This document shows positions 22,812 through 32,609 of a stretch of 41,659 bases of DNA, one piece after another (positions within the stretch are counted from its first letter, which is position 1; each line of letters starts with the position of its first letter). The stretch is from Sphingobacteriales bacterium (GTDB lineage: Bacteria; Bacteroidota; Bacteroidia; Chitinophagales; UBA2359). The stretch spans positions 1 to 41,659 of the forward strand of contig JADJTG010000003.1 of NCBI GenBank assembly GCA_016711285.1, in the 5' to 3' direction. The notes beneath the pieces were generated by a model that saw nothing but the letters and a program-made list of their open reading frames with translations, searched no databases and was not told the origin of the DNA. Made by a program: the position numbers and the translations under genes.

Positions 22812-25631
22812 CTAATAAAACTGATAATTGAGTCCCAAAGCAAAGGCACTGCCGATACGAAACTTGCTATATATCTGCTCCTGCGCCTGATAGGAATGGT
22901 ACACCATCACGCGCTCGGAATTGAGAATATTGGAAGCCGTAAAACTGATTTTAGTGCGGCGTTGGCTGCCGATTTTTTTTACCACTTTTATATTTACCAA
23001 ATCAAAGGATTTTTCATATACATCAGGGATAATACCAATACCTGCAATGACTAAACGGTCGCCTTGTACGTTGTAGTTTACATTGAATTCCCAAACATTT
23101 TTCATATCAACAAAACCCACCGAAGCATTGATGATATACGGCGACTGCCCCAACATGGCGCGTTCTTTTTTGATGACCTCCCCCGGACGTGCTTTGCTTT
23201 GGCGCGATAAAAACTCTGCTTCACTCATGGTCGTTTGTGCATCTACCAATGTTATATTAAAAGCGGTAGTTATTTTTTTGTCGGCACTTGTATTGAGGGC
23301 AAAACTGCGGTTTATTTCAAATTCCGCTCCCAAAATACGGGCAGCATCTACATTTTTAGCCTGAATATTATCGGGGCTGTTTTCGTTGTAAGCCACAATT
23401 TCTATGGGGTCTTGAATGGATTTGTAAAAACCGCTCAACGATACAAAATCAGCACCTTTAAAAAAATATTCACTGCGCAAATCAAGGTTATGAATCAGGC
23501 TTCTTTTCAGGTCAATATTACCTAAAAATGTTCTGCCGGAAATAAAATCCTGAACCTGAACCAGCGATTTTTCTTTAAAAGTAGGGCGTGCCACCGTGCG
23601 CGAGTAGGCAAAGCGAATGTTCCAATTTTCCTTTATATTGCTCAATATATTCACCGAAGGCAATACATCTAAGGTGTTCAAGATGTTTTCATCTTTTTTT
23701 ATGATGGTTCCCAAATTATTTTGCCCGCTAAAAACAATATCTGTTTTTTCGGCACGCACCCCATAAGTAATTTTGAACAGGCGGTGTAAAGGCAATTCAT
23801 TCATCATATAAGCACCTCCTATATTTTGAGCAGCCTCGTAGCGGTTGGCGGGTTCTTGTTGTCCTTCTGCATACACACCTTTACCTGAATTTACTGTCCA
23901 AATATTTTCGGGAGCAAACAACTCATCAGGGTTTCCCGAAAAATTGAAAGAAGCAGCATTTTGTACCGGAAATACATAATTAACAATAGAAAAATTGCGC
24001 ATTTTGAAGATGTTAAATAAGCCGCCTTTCAGTTTAGTCATTTCGCCGTTGCGCCATTTAAAGCGTTTTTCTACGTCAATTTTTGCACTGACATTATTTT
24101 CGTCGAGATAGCGAAAACTGCGCGTAGGTACTGCACCGATGCTGCGGTCAATGATATAATTGCCTTCGTTGGTGATTTCAAAAGGGGTGCTGCGCAGGTC
24201 GGGTTCGGCAATACCGGAACGGATATAAGAAACTTTCCAGTCTGCCGTCAGGGTTTCGTTCAGGCTGTGCTTGCCTAAAACATTAAAACTGCTGATGGCG
24301 CGCTGGCTGTATTCCAAATTTTGGCGCAATATAGTTGCAGGGTTATCTTCAAACTCCTTTACGAGCAGGTCGGCACTTTTGGCAATACCGTTCTGAAAGT
24401 GCAGCACATTAAAACTATATTTATGTGCTTTATATTTTAAAGAAGTACCGAGCAAGGCACTCCACAATACGTTTTCTTCTGCCATAGCTCCCGCCGAACT
24501 GCGGTTGATGGTTAATTCGGTGCTGGTCAAATCGTTGCGATTTTTGGTGTATTCGTTAAACTCTGCCGTTTCATAAAACTTGTTTTCCTTGCCGTAATTG
24601 ATTGCAAAAACATATCCCCAAGTGGCACGCTCGCGGTTCATTTGATTTCCGACAGAGAAAGAGGCATTAAAATCGGGTGTAAGGGTTTTGTTGTGTACAC
24701 TCATGTTCGGCGAAAAGCCACTCGTAAGTGCCGTAAGCAAGGGTTTGTTGGCGGCAGGGTTGGGCGGAATAATACTGTGAGAAAAAGGGCTTTTCCGCGT
24801 GCCATCATCAAAGCCGAGAAAGTCGTAATTGCCGCCTTTATAGCCGATGGCATTGCCGTGCAGGTGCATCAAAGGGCTGTATGAGATACTTAAAGCGGCG
24901 TTGGCTGATTTTTGGTCAGGAAAATCTTTAGTAACAATATCTACCATACCTCCTGTAAAATCGCCGGGCAGGTCGGGCGAAAAAGTTTTATGAACAATGA
25001 TATTATCTATCAAAGCGGCGGGGAACATATCCATTTGCACCGAATTTTTGTCGGGGTCTAACGCCGGAATGTCCATATTATTGAGTAAAGTGCGGGTGTA
25101 GCGGTCGCCCAAACCGCGAATAAACACATTTTTACCGCCTTCTACTGATACTCCCGTGATGCGTTTTACGGCAGCACCGGCATCGCCATCGCCGTAAATG
25201 GTAAAACTTTCGGCACTGATACCGTCAATCATACCACTCGCATTCTTTTTTATTTTAGAAATAACTGCCATATTGCTGCGCGATTGTTTGGCTACTACCA
25301 CTACCTCTTCCAAATTTTGGGTGGTTTCTTTTAATTGTACATCTATTAATTGTATGGCAGTTGATTTTACTTGTACTGCCTTCAAAGTATCGCTTTGATA
25401 GCTCAACAGCGAAAATATAAGTGTATATGTTCCTTCAGGTAATGACAACATATAATTACCGTCTAAATCGCCCGTAGTGCCGCCGCCGGTTTCTTTTATA
25501 TATATCGTAGCAAAAGGCAATATTTCTCCGCTACTTTCATCACGCACTATACCACGCACTGTTCCGTTGTTTGGCGCACGAATGCCCGAAAGCATCAATA
25601 TTGCATATAATAAACAAATGATTTTTTTCAT
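22812..25631 (-). CDS. TonB-dependent outer-membrane receptor with CarboxypepD_reg-like domain
   Basis: The 939-residue receptor has a signal peptide and a carboxypeptidase-regulatory-like domain (about 24-110: GTVRGIVRDESSGEILPFAT, GGTTGDLDGNYMLSLPEGTY). A plug follows (about 125-240: AAVKRITGVSVEGGKNVFIR, GLGDRYTRTLLNNMDIPALD), then a 22-strand barrel ending FRIGSAFALGLNYQFY, with a terminal aromatic residue as in outer-membrane barrels. TonB energy from the inner membrane would open it for an unidentified substrate. No SusD-like gene is nearby. Instead, a beta-helix lipoprotein gene lies 177 bp upstream on the same strand, so the two are probably co-expressed. The plug motif NMDIPALDPDKNSVQMDMFP is unusually well conserved in this subclass. 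The gene is intact. Confidence 0.92.
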   Translation of the reverse strand: MKKIICLLYAILMLSGIRAPNNGTVRGIVRDESSGEILPFATIYIKETGGGTTGDLDGNYMLSLPEGTYTLIFSLLSYQSDTLKAVQVKSTAIQLIDVQLKETTQNLEEVVVVAKQSRSNMAVISKIKKNASGMIDGISAESFTIYGDGDAGAAVKRITGVSVEGGKNVFIRGLGDRYTRTLLNNMDIPALDPDKNSVQMDMFPAALIDNIIVHKTFSPDLPGDFTGGMVDIVTKDFPDQKSANAALSISYSPLMHLHGNAIGYKGGNYDFLGFDDGTRKSPFSHSIIPPNPAANKPLLTALTSGFSPNMSVHNKTLTPDFNASFSVGNQMNRERATWGYVFAINYGKENKFYETAEFNEYTKNRNDLTSTELTINRSSAGAMAEENVLWSALLGTSLKYKAHKYSFNVLHFQNGIAKSADLLVKEFEDNPATILRQNLEYSQRAISSFNVLGKHSLNETLTADWKVSYIRSGIAEPDLRSTPFEITNEGNYIIDRSIGAVPTRSFRYLDENNVSAKIDVEKRFKWRNGEMTKLKGGLFNIFKMRNFSIVNYVFPVQNAASFNFSGNPDELFAPENIWTVNSGKGVYAEGQQEPANRYEAAQNIGGAYMMNELPLHRLFKITYGVRAEKTDIVFSGQNNLGTIIKKDENILNTLDVLPSVNILSNIKENWNIRFAYSRTVARPTFKEKSLVQVQDFISGRTFLGNIDLKRSLIHNLDLRSEYFFKGADFVSLSGFYKSIQDPIEIVAYNENSPDNIQAKNVDAARILGAEFEINRSFALNTSADKKITTAFNITLVDAQTTMSEAEFLSRQSKARPGEVIKKERAMLGQSPYIINASVGFVDMKNVWEFNVNYNVQGDRLVIAGIGIIPDVYEKSFDLVNIKVVKKIGSQRRTKISFTASNILNSERVMVYHSYQAQEQIYSKFRIGSAFALGLNYQFY

Positions 25632-25738
25632 AAATAAAGAATTAAATTAACCCACATAAACATTTAATAATTAATATTTTATATAAAAATTATTTTTCTT
25701 TTTTTTAAAATATGATATAAATCTATTTTTTACTGACA

Positions 25739-25773
25739 AAAGCAATACACCGCTGGATTGGGTGTATTGCTTT
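25739..25773 (-). terminator. hairpin between the lipoprotein and receptor genes
   Basis: AAAGCAATACACC (25739-25751) pairs perfectly with GGTGTATTGCTTT (25761-25773). The following T run is short, so it may attenuate rather than end transcription into the receptor gene. Confidence 0.6.
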
Positions 25774-25808
25774 CAATAAATACGATTTATGGTAATTTTT
25801 TTCTTTCC

Positions 25809-27242
25809 TTATTGCAAACGATTGGCTGCTGCTGCCCAAGTCCAGGTATTAAATACACTTTTATCCGCTCCTACCGTAGGTGTGCCACTCACGGTATTTG
25901 ATTTGGAGGTGATATAATCGTCTAATTGTGTTTGTAAAGCGGCAGTAACTGCACTTCCACAGCCCGAAGTTTCGGTATATGCAGTAACTAAATCTGCCAA
26001 ATTGATGCCCACGGCATTGAACTGGCAATTTTGAACGGTTAATTGATTGTCGGTAAATAAATTGGAATAAGCATCTGCTTTGCTGCTGCAATCGGCGGTA
26101 TTGAAAGAGGCACGAATGTACAAAGCCTCATCAAAGCTGCCCGTAAACAGGCAATTGAGTAATGTGCCTTGTGTACCCGATTTCAATACGCCGCGTTTGT
26201 CTTTGGCGTTGTCGCCATCTGCGCCAACAAAGGTGCTGTTGCTAATGGTAAATTTGCCGTTTTTGTGGGTGCTGCCTTCGGGTCCATCGAGTTCCAAAGC
26301 TGTGTCGGAGTCGCTGCCTTGATATACCAAAACATTCGTGATAGTACCTGAGTAGTTTTGGTCTATATCAAGGGCATCATCGCCCTGCCCTAATACCAAT
26401 ATATGCTGCAACGATACCGTACCTCCAAAACATTCTATACCATCATCTAAATTACCTATAACTTCAATATGGTCAATCGTAGTGCCGCTACCCACACCGC
26501 CGAGTGTTAAGCCGTTGATTTCGTTGCCTTCGCCGATAAGTGCGCCACCATGCCGAATAGATACATATTGTAAAACGCCGCTATTGTCGCCGGTATCGCT
26601 GCCGCCATAAGTGCCGTAGCTTTCATCGGCAGGAATACCCTCTATTTGCGATTCGGTGTCGCCGGCAGCAGCCGAAACGGGAGCTTTGCCCAAAATAATT
26701 ACACCGCCCCACAATCCTTTTTTGTCTTCGGTGGAGTTGCTGCCTTTGTTTTGTCCGGGAACGATTTCGTCTAAAACCGAAGTAAAGATAATCGGTTGGC
26801 TCGCTGTACCTTGTGCCATTATTTTTCCGCCGCGTGCCACTATCAGCGCGGAAGCCAAAGAGCCGCTACCTTCTTTTCCTTTAATAATAGTACCTGCTTG
26901 TATGGTGAGTGTAATGCCATCGGGTACTACTACTTTTCCTTCTAAAGTATAAACTTTGCCACTTTGCCATGTTTCGCTGGCACTCAGCAAGCCACTTTTA
27001 TTAATGGTTTCATAAGATGTTACACAACTGCCATTTACACAAGTTTCGCCTGCATCGCAAGTAATACCGGTGCAGGGGTCATCTTGTACGCATTTGTCAT
27101 TGACACAAGTATAACCACTGGGGCAGCCGCCGTCGCAATCATCTTTACCGCAACTTTGCAGCAGCAAGACAATAGAAAAACCGCATAACAACAAAAATAA
27201 TTGTTTGCTAAAATTTAGAGAAAATTTGGAAAAAATTTGCAT
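25809..27242 (-). CDS. surface lipoprotein with right-handed beta-helix, partner of the TonB receptor
   Basis: The 477-residue protein has a lipoprotein signal whose lipobox LLQSC places the lipidated cysteine at C31. A short cysteine-rich EGF-like region follows (about 36-75, CDGGCPSGYTCVNDKC and CDAGETCVNGSC). The body is beta-helix in character: GKVYTLEGKVVVPDGITLTI, QAGTIIKGKEGSG, and repeated asparagine/aspartate turn motifs such as IEVIGNLDDGIECFGGTVSL and LDIDQNYSGTITNVLVYQGS. Proteins of this type are sometimes labelled multidrug transporter, which the sequence does not support. The gene lies directly upstream of the TonB receptor in the same direction, the arrangement expected of an outer-membrane uptake pair. 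The substrate is unknown. The gene is intact. Confidence 0.85.
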   Translation of the reverse strand: MQIFSKFSLNFSKQLFLLLCGFSIVLLLQSCGKDDCDGGCPSGYTCVNDKCVQDDPCTGITCDAGETCVNGSCVTSYETINKSGLLSASETWQSGKVYTLEGKVVVPDGITLTIQAGTIIKGKEGSGSLASALIVARGGKIMAQGTASQPIIFTSVLDEIVPGQNKGSNSTEDKKGLWGGVIILGKAPVSAAAGDTESQIEGIPADESYGTYGGSDTGDNSGVLQYVSIRHGGALIGEGNEINGLTLGGVGSGTTIDHIEVIGNLDDGIECFGGTVSLQHILVLGQGDDALDIDQNYSGTITNVLVYQGSDSDTALELDGPEGSTHKNGKFTISNSTFVGADGDNAKDKRGVLKSGTQGTLLNCLFTGSFDEALYIRASFNTADCSSKADAYSNLFTDNQLTVQNCQFNAVGINLADLVTAYTETSGCGSAVTAALQTQLDDYITSKSNTVSGTPTVGADKSVFNTWTWAAAANRLQ

Positions 27243-27476
27243 AAAAAATCAATTTTTGATGCTACAAAGTTCTATGTTGTATGTAAAGCAGTTATTCCGT
27301 AAAAATTAAGTTTGTATTAGTTTTTTTTAAGAAAATCCGCTTATTTTGACGAGATATTAACATATCATCATATAATGTTAATTCTTTATTAGCGAATAAA
27401 TTTTAATACACGAATAGAGCCTCTTTACGATAAATTCCATATTTTTTTATACAGAGCTGTTGCAGGTATTTTTATT

Positions 27477-27503
27477 TTTGTTGTCCGAAATAAAGTATCT
27501 TTG
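27477..27503 (+). promoter_or_regulatory. promoter of the ABC exporter gene
   Basis: TATCTTTG (27496-27503) matches TAnnTTTG. TTTG at 27477-27480 is a plausible, slightly close -33 element. The start codon is 26 bp downstream. Confidence 0.45.
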
Positions 27504-27528
27504 AAGCCTTAAATTCTTTTTTCATTCA

Positions 27529-29352
27529 ATGAATTATTTAAAGCGCATTTTTGCGTATTTGCGCCCTTATCAATCCCTTGTTTTTTTAGGAATAATATGC
27601 AATGTACTCACGGCTGTATTTTCTTTGTTGTCGGTGTTGATGACACAGCCTTTTTTAAATATTTTATTCAATACTGCCACACCTGCCGCTGCCGCTCCTG
27701 CTGCCGTTTCTTTGGATAAAAATTCGCTGTCTCAATTATTCAATAATTATTTTGGAAATTTTATTGCTCAAAGCAGTAAAACAGAAGCTTTGGGACTTAT
27801 TTGTATTGCCATCATTATCGCTTTTTTTCTCAAAAACCTCACGCGCTATCTGGCTCTTTATTTTTTGGCTCCGGTGCGCAATGGCGTGGTGCGCGATATA
27901 CGCCGCCATATTTACGAAAAAATTATGCGGCTGCCTTTGGGCTATTTTACCGATACCCGCAAAGGCGATTTGCTCACACGCATCACGTCTGATGCGCAAG
28001 AAATTGAGTGGAGTGCCTTGAGTACTTTAGAAGTGATTTTTCGTGAGCCTTTGATGATTATTCTGTCGTTGGCGGCAATGCTCTTCATCAGCCCCACACT
28101 CACACTGTCGGTGTTGGGCGCATTGGTGGTAGCGGCGTTTTTAATCGGCAATATCGGGCGCAATTTGCGCAAAGTGTCGGCATTGGCACAGGAACGACTC
28201 AGCGAAGTGCTTTCTATTGTAGAAGAAAGTATCGGCGGCTTGCGCATCATCAAAGCATTTAATGCCGAAGCCACGCAGAGTAGAAAATTCAACCATATCA
28301 ACGACCAGCACGCCGCTACGATGACGCGCCTGTTTCGCCGCCGCGATTTGTCGTCTCCTTTGTCGGAGTTTTTGGGGGTTTGCGTTTTTGTAGCGATTTT
28401 GTATTTCGGCGGCAAGCAGGTATTGGCGGGCAACAGTATGGACGCAGCTACTTTTCTCACCTTTTTGGGTATTTTCTTTCAGGTCATTTCGCCCGCCAAA
28501 GCCTTCACCGGAGCTTATTACAACATTCAGAAGGGTTTGGCTTCGATGAACCGCATTGATGCCATACTCCAAGAACCGGAACGGATTAGCGAAGCCGCCG
28601 ATGCACAGTCGCTTCAAACTTTTAAGCAGCAGGTGGAATTTAAAAATGTGAGTTTTTCTTATGGCGATAAGGCGGTATTGCACAATATTTCTTTTACGCT
28701 GCCCAAAGGGAAAGTAGTGGCATTGGTGGGGCAGTCGGGAGCCGGAAAATCTACTATTGCCGACCTATTGCCGCGTTTTTATGAAGTGCCGGAAGGAGAA
28801 ATTTTAATAGATGGTATTGATATTAAAAAACTAAAAATCAAAGATTTACGCGCTTTGATGGGCGTAGTGAGTCAGGAAGCGATTTTGTTCAATGACAGTA
28901 TTGCGAATAATATCGTTTTTGGAAAAGAAGCCGAAAATGTAGCACACGAAGCCGTAGCAGAAGCAGCAAAAATAGCCAATGCCGCCGAATTTATTGAGCT
29001 GCTGGAACAAAATTATGACGCAAATATCGGGGAGCGGGGCAGCAAACTCAGTGGCGGACAACGCCAACGGCTCACTATTGCGCGGGCGGTGCTTAAAAAT
29101 CCTCCGATTTTGATTTTAGACGAGGCTACTTCGGCTTTGGATACCGAATCGGAAAAGTTGGTGCAGGCGGCACTGCATCAGTTGATGCAAGAACGTACTG
29201 TACTCGTTATTGCGCACCGACTTTCTACCATTCAGGCGGCAGATGAAATTTTGGTGATGAAACAAGGCAGCATCATTGAGCGCGGCAAACACGAAGAACT
29301 GTTGGCACGCGGCGGCGAATACAGCCGTTTGGTGGCGATGCAGGGGTTTTAA
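27529..29352 (+). CDS. ABC exporter, fused permease and ATPase (MsbA-like)
   Basis: The 607-residue half-transporter has an N-terminal six-helix exporter domain (about 15-330, first helix VFLGIICNVLTAVFSLLSVL) and a C-terminal nucleotide-binding domain (about 365-600). The latter has Walker A GQSGAGKST (about 400), the Q-loop VVSQEAILFNDSI, the signature LSGGQRQRL (about 506), Walker B ILILDEATSALD, and the H-loop VIAHRLST. All ATPase residues are present. This layout fits type IV exporters such as MsbA that flip lipid A or other lipids, and it probably works as a homodimer. The substrate cannot be told from the sequence; multidrug or lipid export are both possible. The gene is intact. Confidence 0.93.
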   Translation: MNYLKRIFAYLRPYQSLVFLGIICNVLTAVFSLLSVLMTQPFLNILFNTATPAAAAPAAVSLDKNSLSQLFNNYFGNFIAQSSKTEALGLICIAIIIAFFLKNLTRYLALYFLAPVRNGVVRDIRRHIYEKIMRLPLGYFTDTRKGDLLTRITSDAQEIEWSALSTLEVIFREPLMIILSLAAMLFISPTLTLSVLGALVVAAFLIGNIGRNLRKVSALAQERLSEVLSIVEESIGGLRIIKAFNAEATQSRKFNHINDQHAATMTRLFRRRDLSSPLSEFLGVCVFVAILYFGGKQVLAGNSMDAATFLTFLGIFFQVISPAKAFTGAYYNIQKGLASMNRIDAILQEPERISEAADAQSLQTFKQQVEFKNVSFSYGDKAVLHNISFTLPKGKVVALVGQSGAGKSTIADLLPRFYEVPEGEILIDGIDIKKLKIKDLRALMGVVSQEAILFNDSIANNIVFGKEAENVAHEAVAEAAKIANAAEFIELLEQNYDANIGERGSKLSGGQRQRLTIARAVLKNPPILILDEATSALDTESEKLVQAALHQLMQERTVLVIAHRLSTIQAADEILVMKQGSIIERGKHEELLARGGEYSRLVAMQGF

Positions 29353-29383
29353 ATAGATTTTTTTTCAAAATATTTAAAAAAAA

Positions 29384-29508
29384 GAAACTGTTTAAAGTTT
29401 GTATAAAATCAGAACAGATTTCACACCCCCAAAAAAAATCTTATTTTAAGATAAGGATTCGTTTGAAAGAACTTCTTTTATCTGAAATACAAAACTTTAA
29501 ACAGCTTC
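29384..29508. mobile_element. MITE-like 125-bp element with terminal inverted repeats
   Basis: The left end (29384-29404, GAAACTGTTTAAAGTTTGTA...) and the right end (29487-29508) are inverted copies with one mismatch and one gap over 21-22 bp. A smaller palindrome (CTTATTTTAAGATAAG) lies in the middle. No coding capacity is seen, and no clear target-site duplication could be identified. It sits between convergent genes, so a long bidirectional terminator is an alternative. Confidence 0.45.
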
Positions 29509-29535
29509 ATAGTATTCAAACTATAACTCTGATTT

Positions 29536-30066
29536 TTATTGCCTTTTTACCTGCTTATCTAATTCCGTCAAAAACTCAAACGATAATTGATTTACTTTTT
29601 TAGAATGTTTGAGTTTTACTTCGTTATCCACATAATGTAAAGAACTGATATAAGTTCTTACCGCCCGAATGGTAGTAGTGGATAATCTTTTCACATCTTT
29701 GTAATTAATATAATATTCATGGCAATAATAGCCGTTAAACTTATTGAAATGATAACCCTGTATGCCTTTGGATTTTATTTTTACTGTTGTATTATCTTCC
29801 AAAAGCAACAAAAGAATATCATCATTTGATAATACACCGCAGGAATTACCGCCTCCATAAACCTGAAAAAATATGGTCGTATCTATACTTCTGTAAGAAA
29901 TTTTCATCCAGTCATTCAATTTCCACAAAAGTTTAGCATCATTTGTCAATATTCTATATTGATTGGTAAACCGATCTTTTTCCGATACTTTTATTTGGCT
30001 GTATGCAACAATCCAAGGTATCAGTGCCGCAACAATGGTACTTAAAAATTTTACTGTTTTCATCAT
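29536..30066 (-). CDS. secreted protein of unknown function
   Basis: I do not recognise this 176-residue protein. It has a signal peptide (MMKTVKFLSTIVAALIPWIVAYSQ), then a polar beta-rich region with an unusual leucine run (DDILLLLLEDNTTVKIKSKG) and a lysine-rich C-terminus. ATG 30066 is chosen over the in-frame start at 30081 because it gives a normal signal peptide. Location is likely periplasmic. It is AT-rich, like recently acquired or fast-evolving genes. It is the last gene before the MITE-like element, and its nearest same-strand neighbour is DPP IV, 82 bp upstream. Confidence 0.7.
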   Translation of the reverse strand: MMKTVKFLSTIVAALIPWIVAYSQIKVSEKDRFTNQYRILTNDAKLLWKLNDWMKISYRSIDTTIFFQVYGGGNSCGVLSNDDILLLLLEDNTTVKIKSKGIQGYHFNKFNGYYCHEYYINYKDVKRLSTTTIRAVRTYISSLHYVDNEVKLKHSKKVNQLSFEFLTELDKQVKRQ

Positions 30067-30147
30067 CAATCTTAAAGGCAAGTACTTACTATATAAATCT
30101 TTTCTATTCTATTGTTTTGTATTTTAAATCTATTGAGTATTTAAAAC

Positions 30148-32334
30148 CTATAACTTCTCTTTGATAAATTTCGTCATCAATTCGTATAAATGATAGCGCG
30201 TGTTGCCGCCATAAATACCGTGATTTTTGTCGGGATATATCATTAAGTCAAATTGTTTTCCTGCTTTTTGCAGCGCACTCACCATTTCTACCGTATTTTG
30301 AAAATGCACATTATCATCTGCCGTTCCGTGAATGAGTAAATAATTGCCTTTGAGTCTGTCCACAAAATTAATGGGTGAGTTTTCGTCGTAGCCTGTGTTT
30401 TCCTGCGGAGTGCGCATATAGCGTTCGGTGTAGATGCTGTCGTAGTATTTCCAGTTAGTTACCGGAGCTACGGCAATAGCGGTTTTAAACACATCGTTAC
30501 CTTTCAAAATACACAAACTCGACATATATCCTCCATAGCTCCAGCCCCATATTCCAATGCGCGAAGCATCTACATAATTTTGTTTGCCGAGCCATTGTGC
30601 GGCTTCTATCTGGTCTTCGGTTTCAAGTTTGCCGAGTTGCAAATAAGTGGCTTTTTGAAATTCGCTGCCGCGTGCGCCCGTACCGCGATTGTCCACCGAT
30701 ACCACAATATAGCCCTGCTGTGCCAACATCTGATGCCACATCTGATTAAAACCCTCCCAAGCATCTTCTACCGTTTGCACACCGGGACCGCCATATACGT
30801 GCATCAGCACCGGATATTTTTTAGAAGGGTCAAATTGTGGAGGTTTTATCATCCAGCCGTTGAGCGTTTGTCCGTAGGAGGTCGTAAACTGAAAAAACTC
30901 CTGTTTGCCCAAACGATAGTCGGCGAGGCGTTTTTTGAGGTCGGCGTTATCCACCAAAGTACGAATGGCTTTGCCTTCGGAGTTGTGGAGCGACACAAAA
31001 GGAGGTGCGTGGAGGTCGCTGTGGGTGTTGATAAAATATTTCATACCGGAACTGAAAGCCGCTTCGTTCATACCTGCGGTGGCGGTTAATAGCATCGGTT
31101 TGCCGCCTTTGAGTGTAAGGCGATAGATTTCGCGCTGCATAGGTTGTTGCATTGCCGCCTGAAAATAGAGGTTTTTATCGCTGTCGATACCATAAAATTT
31201 GGTTATATCCCAATTACCTTTGGTGAGCTGGCGCGAAGTGCCGCCGTTGAAATCGTAATAATACAAATGGCGAAATCCATCGCGGTCGCTGCTCCATATA
31301 AATCCTTCATTATCAGGCAAAAAAGTAAGGTCATCGCTTATATCAATATAAGTATTGCTTTTTTCCTGCAAAAGCGTTTTAATACTGCCGTCAGAGGTTT
31401 TTACCAACAATAAATCCAATTCATCTTGGTGGCGGTTCATTTTGATAACAGTTAGGTATTCGCTGCTTTGAGTCCATTTTATACGCGGAATATATTCGTA
31501 ATCGCCCAATTGCAGGTTGCTGGTTTTTCCGCTTTTCAAATCATAAATATGGATACTCACTTTGGCATTGTCTTCGCCGGCTTTGGGATATTTAAAGCGA
31601 TAATCGCTGGGATACAGCGAATCGTATTTGGGCATGTTAAATTCGCGCACTTGGCTCTCGTCAAAGCGGTAATAAGCGATTTTACTGCCGTCAGGACTCC
31701 AAAAGAAAGCCACATCAAAGCTAAATTCTTCTTCATACACCCAGTCGGTAGCACCATTAATCACTTCATTCACTTTGCCGTCAGTGGTGATGGCAAAGGT
31801 TTTTATCATATCCAAATCTGTAATAAATAGGTTGTTGTTGCGCACAAAAGCAACGCGATTGCCCTGTGGAGCAAGGGTAGCAAAACGCTGTTTTCCTCCT
31901 TTTTCATTTCCCACCAACGATTGCAGTTTTCTGTTGCGTATATCATATACATAGTTGTTTTCTTGCGTAGAGTGACGATAAATCGGCTCTACATCAGTGG
32001 CAATGAGGAGTTTATTTTCATCGGCAGAAAATTTATAATCTTCTATTTTCAGGGCTTTTCCATCTACCTTTAAGTCGGCAGCTTTTACCAAAGTGGTAGT
32101 TTTTTCGCCGCTTGCATAAGCATACTGATTAATCTCTACACCTTGTTCGCCTTCATCTAACAACGTATAGTGCAGCCCGTCTTTCATAGAGTTAAGCCCC
32201 TGCACCGACTCAGGATAGAAAAGATAATTTTTCCAAATATCTTCTATCGTTATATCTTTGTTTTGGGCTGTCAGCGTAAAACCAGCCAGTAAACAGCCTG
32301 ACCATAATAAAAAAACAAAATTGCGTATCATCAT
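30148..32334 (-). CDS. dipeptidyl peptidase IV (S9B family)
   Basis: DPP IV removes X-Pro or X-Ala dipeptides from peptide N-termini in the periplasm. The 728-residue product has a signal peptide (to about 23). An eight-bladed beta-propeller domain follows (about 40-470), including the substrate-binding double glutamate region TDWVYEEEFSFD. The C-terminal alpha/beta-hydrolase has the nucleophile motif GWSYGGYMS (about 600), the aspartate in HGTADDNVHF and the histidine in DKNHGIYGG, so the Ser-Asp-His triad is intact. The length is typical. In Bacteroidota such enzymes feed peptide and amino-acid use. The ORF starts with two adjacent methionines, so 32331 is an alternative start. Confidence 0.94.
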   Translation of the reverse strand: MMIRNFVFLLWSGCLLAGFTLTAQNKDITIEDIWKNYLFYPESVQGLNSMKDGLHYTLLDEGEQGVEINQYAYASGEKTTTLVKAADLKVDGKALKIEDYKFSADENKLLIATDVEPIYRHSTQENNYVYDIRNRKLQSLVGNEKGGKQRFATLAPQGNRVAFVRNNNLFITDLDMIKTFAITTDGKVNEVINGATDWVYEEEFSFDVAFFWSPDGSKIAYYRFDESQVREFNMPKYDSLYPSDYRFKYPKAGEDNAKVSIHIYDLKSGKTSNLQLGDYEYIPRIKWTQSSEYLTVIKMNRHQDELDLLLVKTSDGSIKTLLQEKSNTYIDISDDLTFLPDNEGFIWSSDRDGFRHLYYYDFNGGTSRQLTKGNWDITKFYGIDSDKNLYFQAAMQQPMQREIYRLTLKGGKPMLLTATAGMNEAAFSSGMKYFINTHSDLHAPPFVSLHNSEGKAIRTLVDNADLKKRLADYRLGKQEFFQFTTSYGQTLNGWMIKPPQFDPSKKYPVLMHVYGGPGVQTVEDAWEGFNQMWHQMLAQQGYIVVSVDNRGTGARGSEFQKATYLQLGKLETEDQIEAAQWLGKQNYVDASRIGIWGWSYGGYMSSLCILKGNDVFKTAIAVAPVTNWKYYDSIYTERYMRTPQENTGYDENSPINFVDRLKGNYLLIHGTADDNVHFQNTVEMVSALQKAGKQFDLMIYPDKNHGIYGGNTRYHLYELMTKFIKEKL

Positions 32335-32609
32335 TTTTATAAATAAAAAAATTAAATAGATAAAAAATTAAGACCGCCAAAGTTCGTTAAAAGTTTTGTG
32401 TTGAGCAAATGCAGTAGCTTATGCGAGTTATTGTTTTTATAGTATAGTTAAAATTTTTGACACTTCGTAACAACAATAACAGAATAATGACTTATTATTA
32501 AACAATTTAGTAATAATTTTATTTTGTAAAAAAAACGATTATAATATAATTTTTGTATGTACCTTGCAGTTATAGCACTATTTTATTACAGCCTTATTCC
32601 CAAAAATTC

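Noticed and set aside
30580..31089. Plus-strand ORFs across the DPP IV gene
   Set aside because: They are shadows of an intact 728-residue peptidase with a complete catalytic triad.
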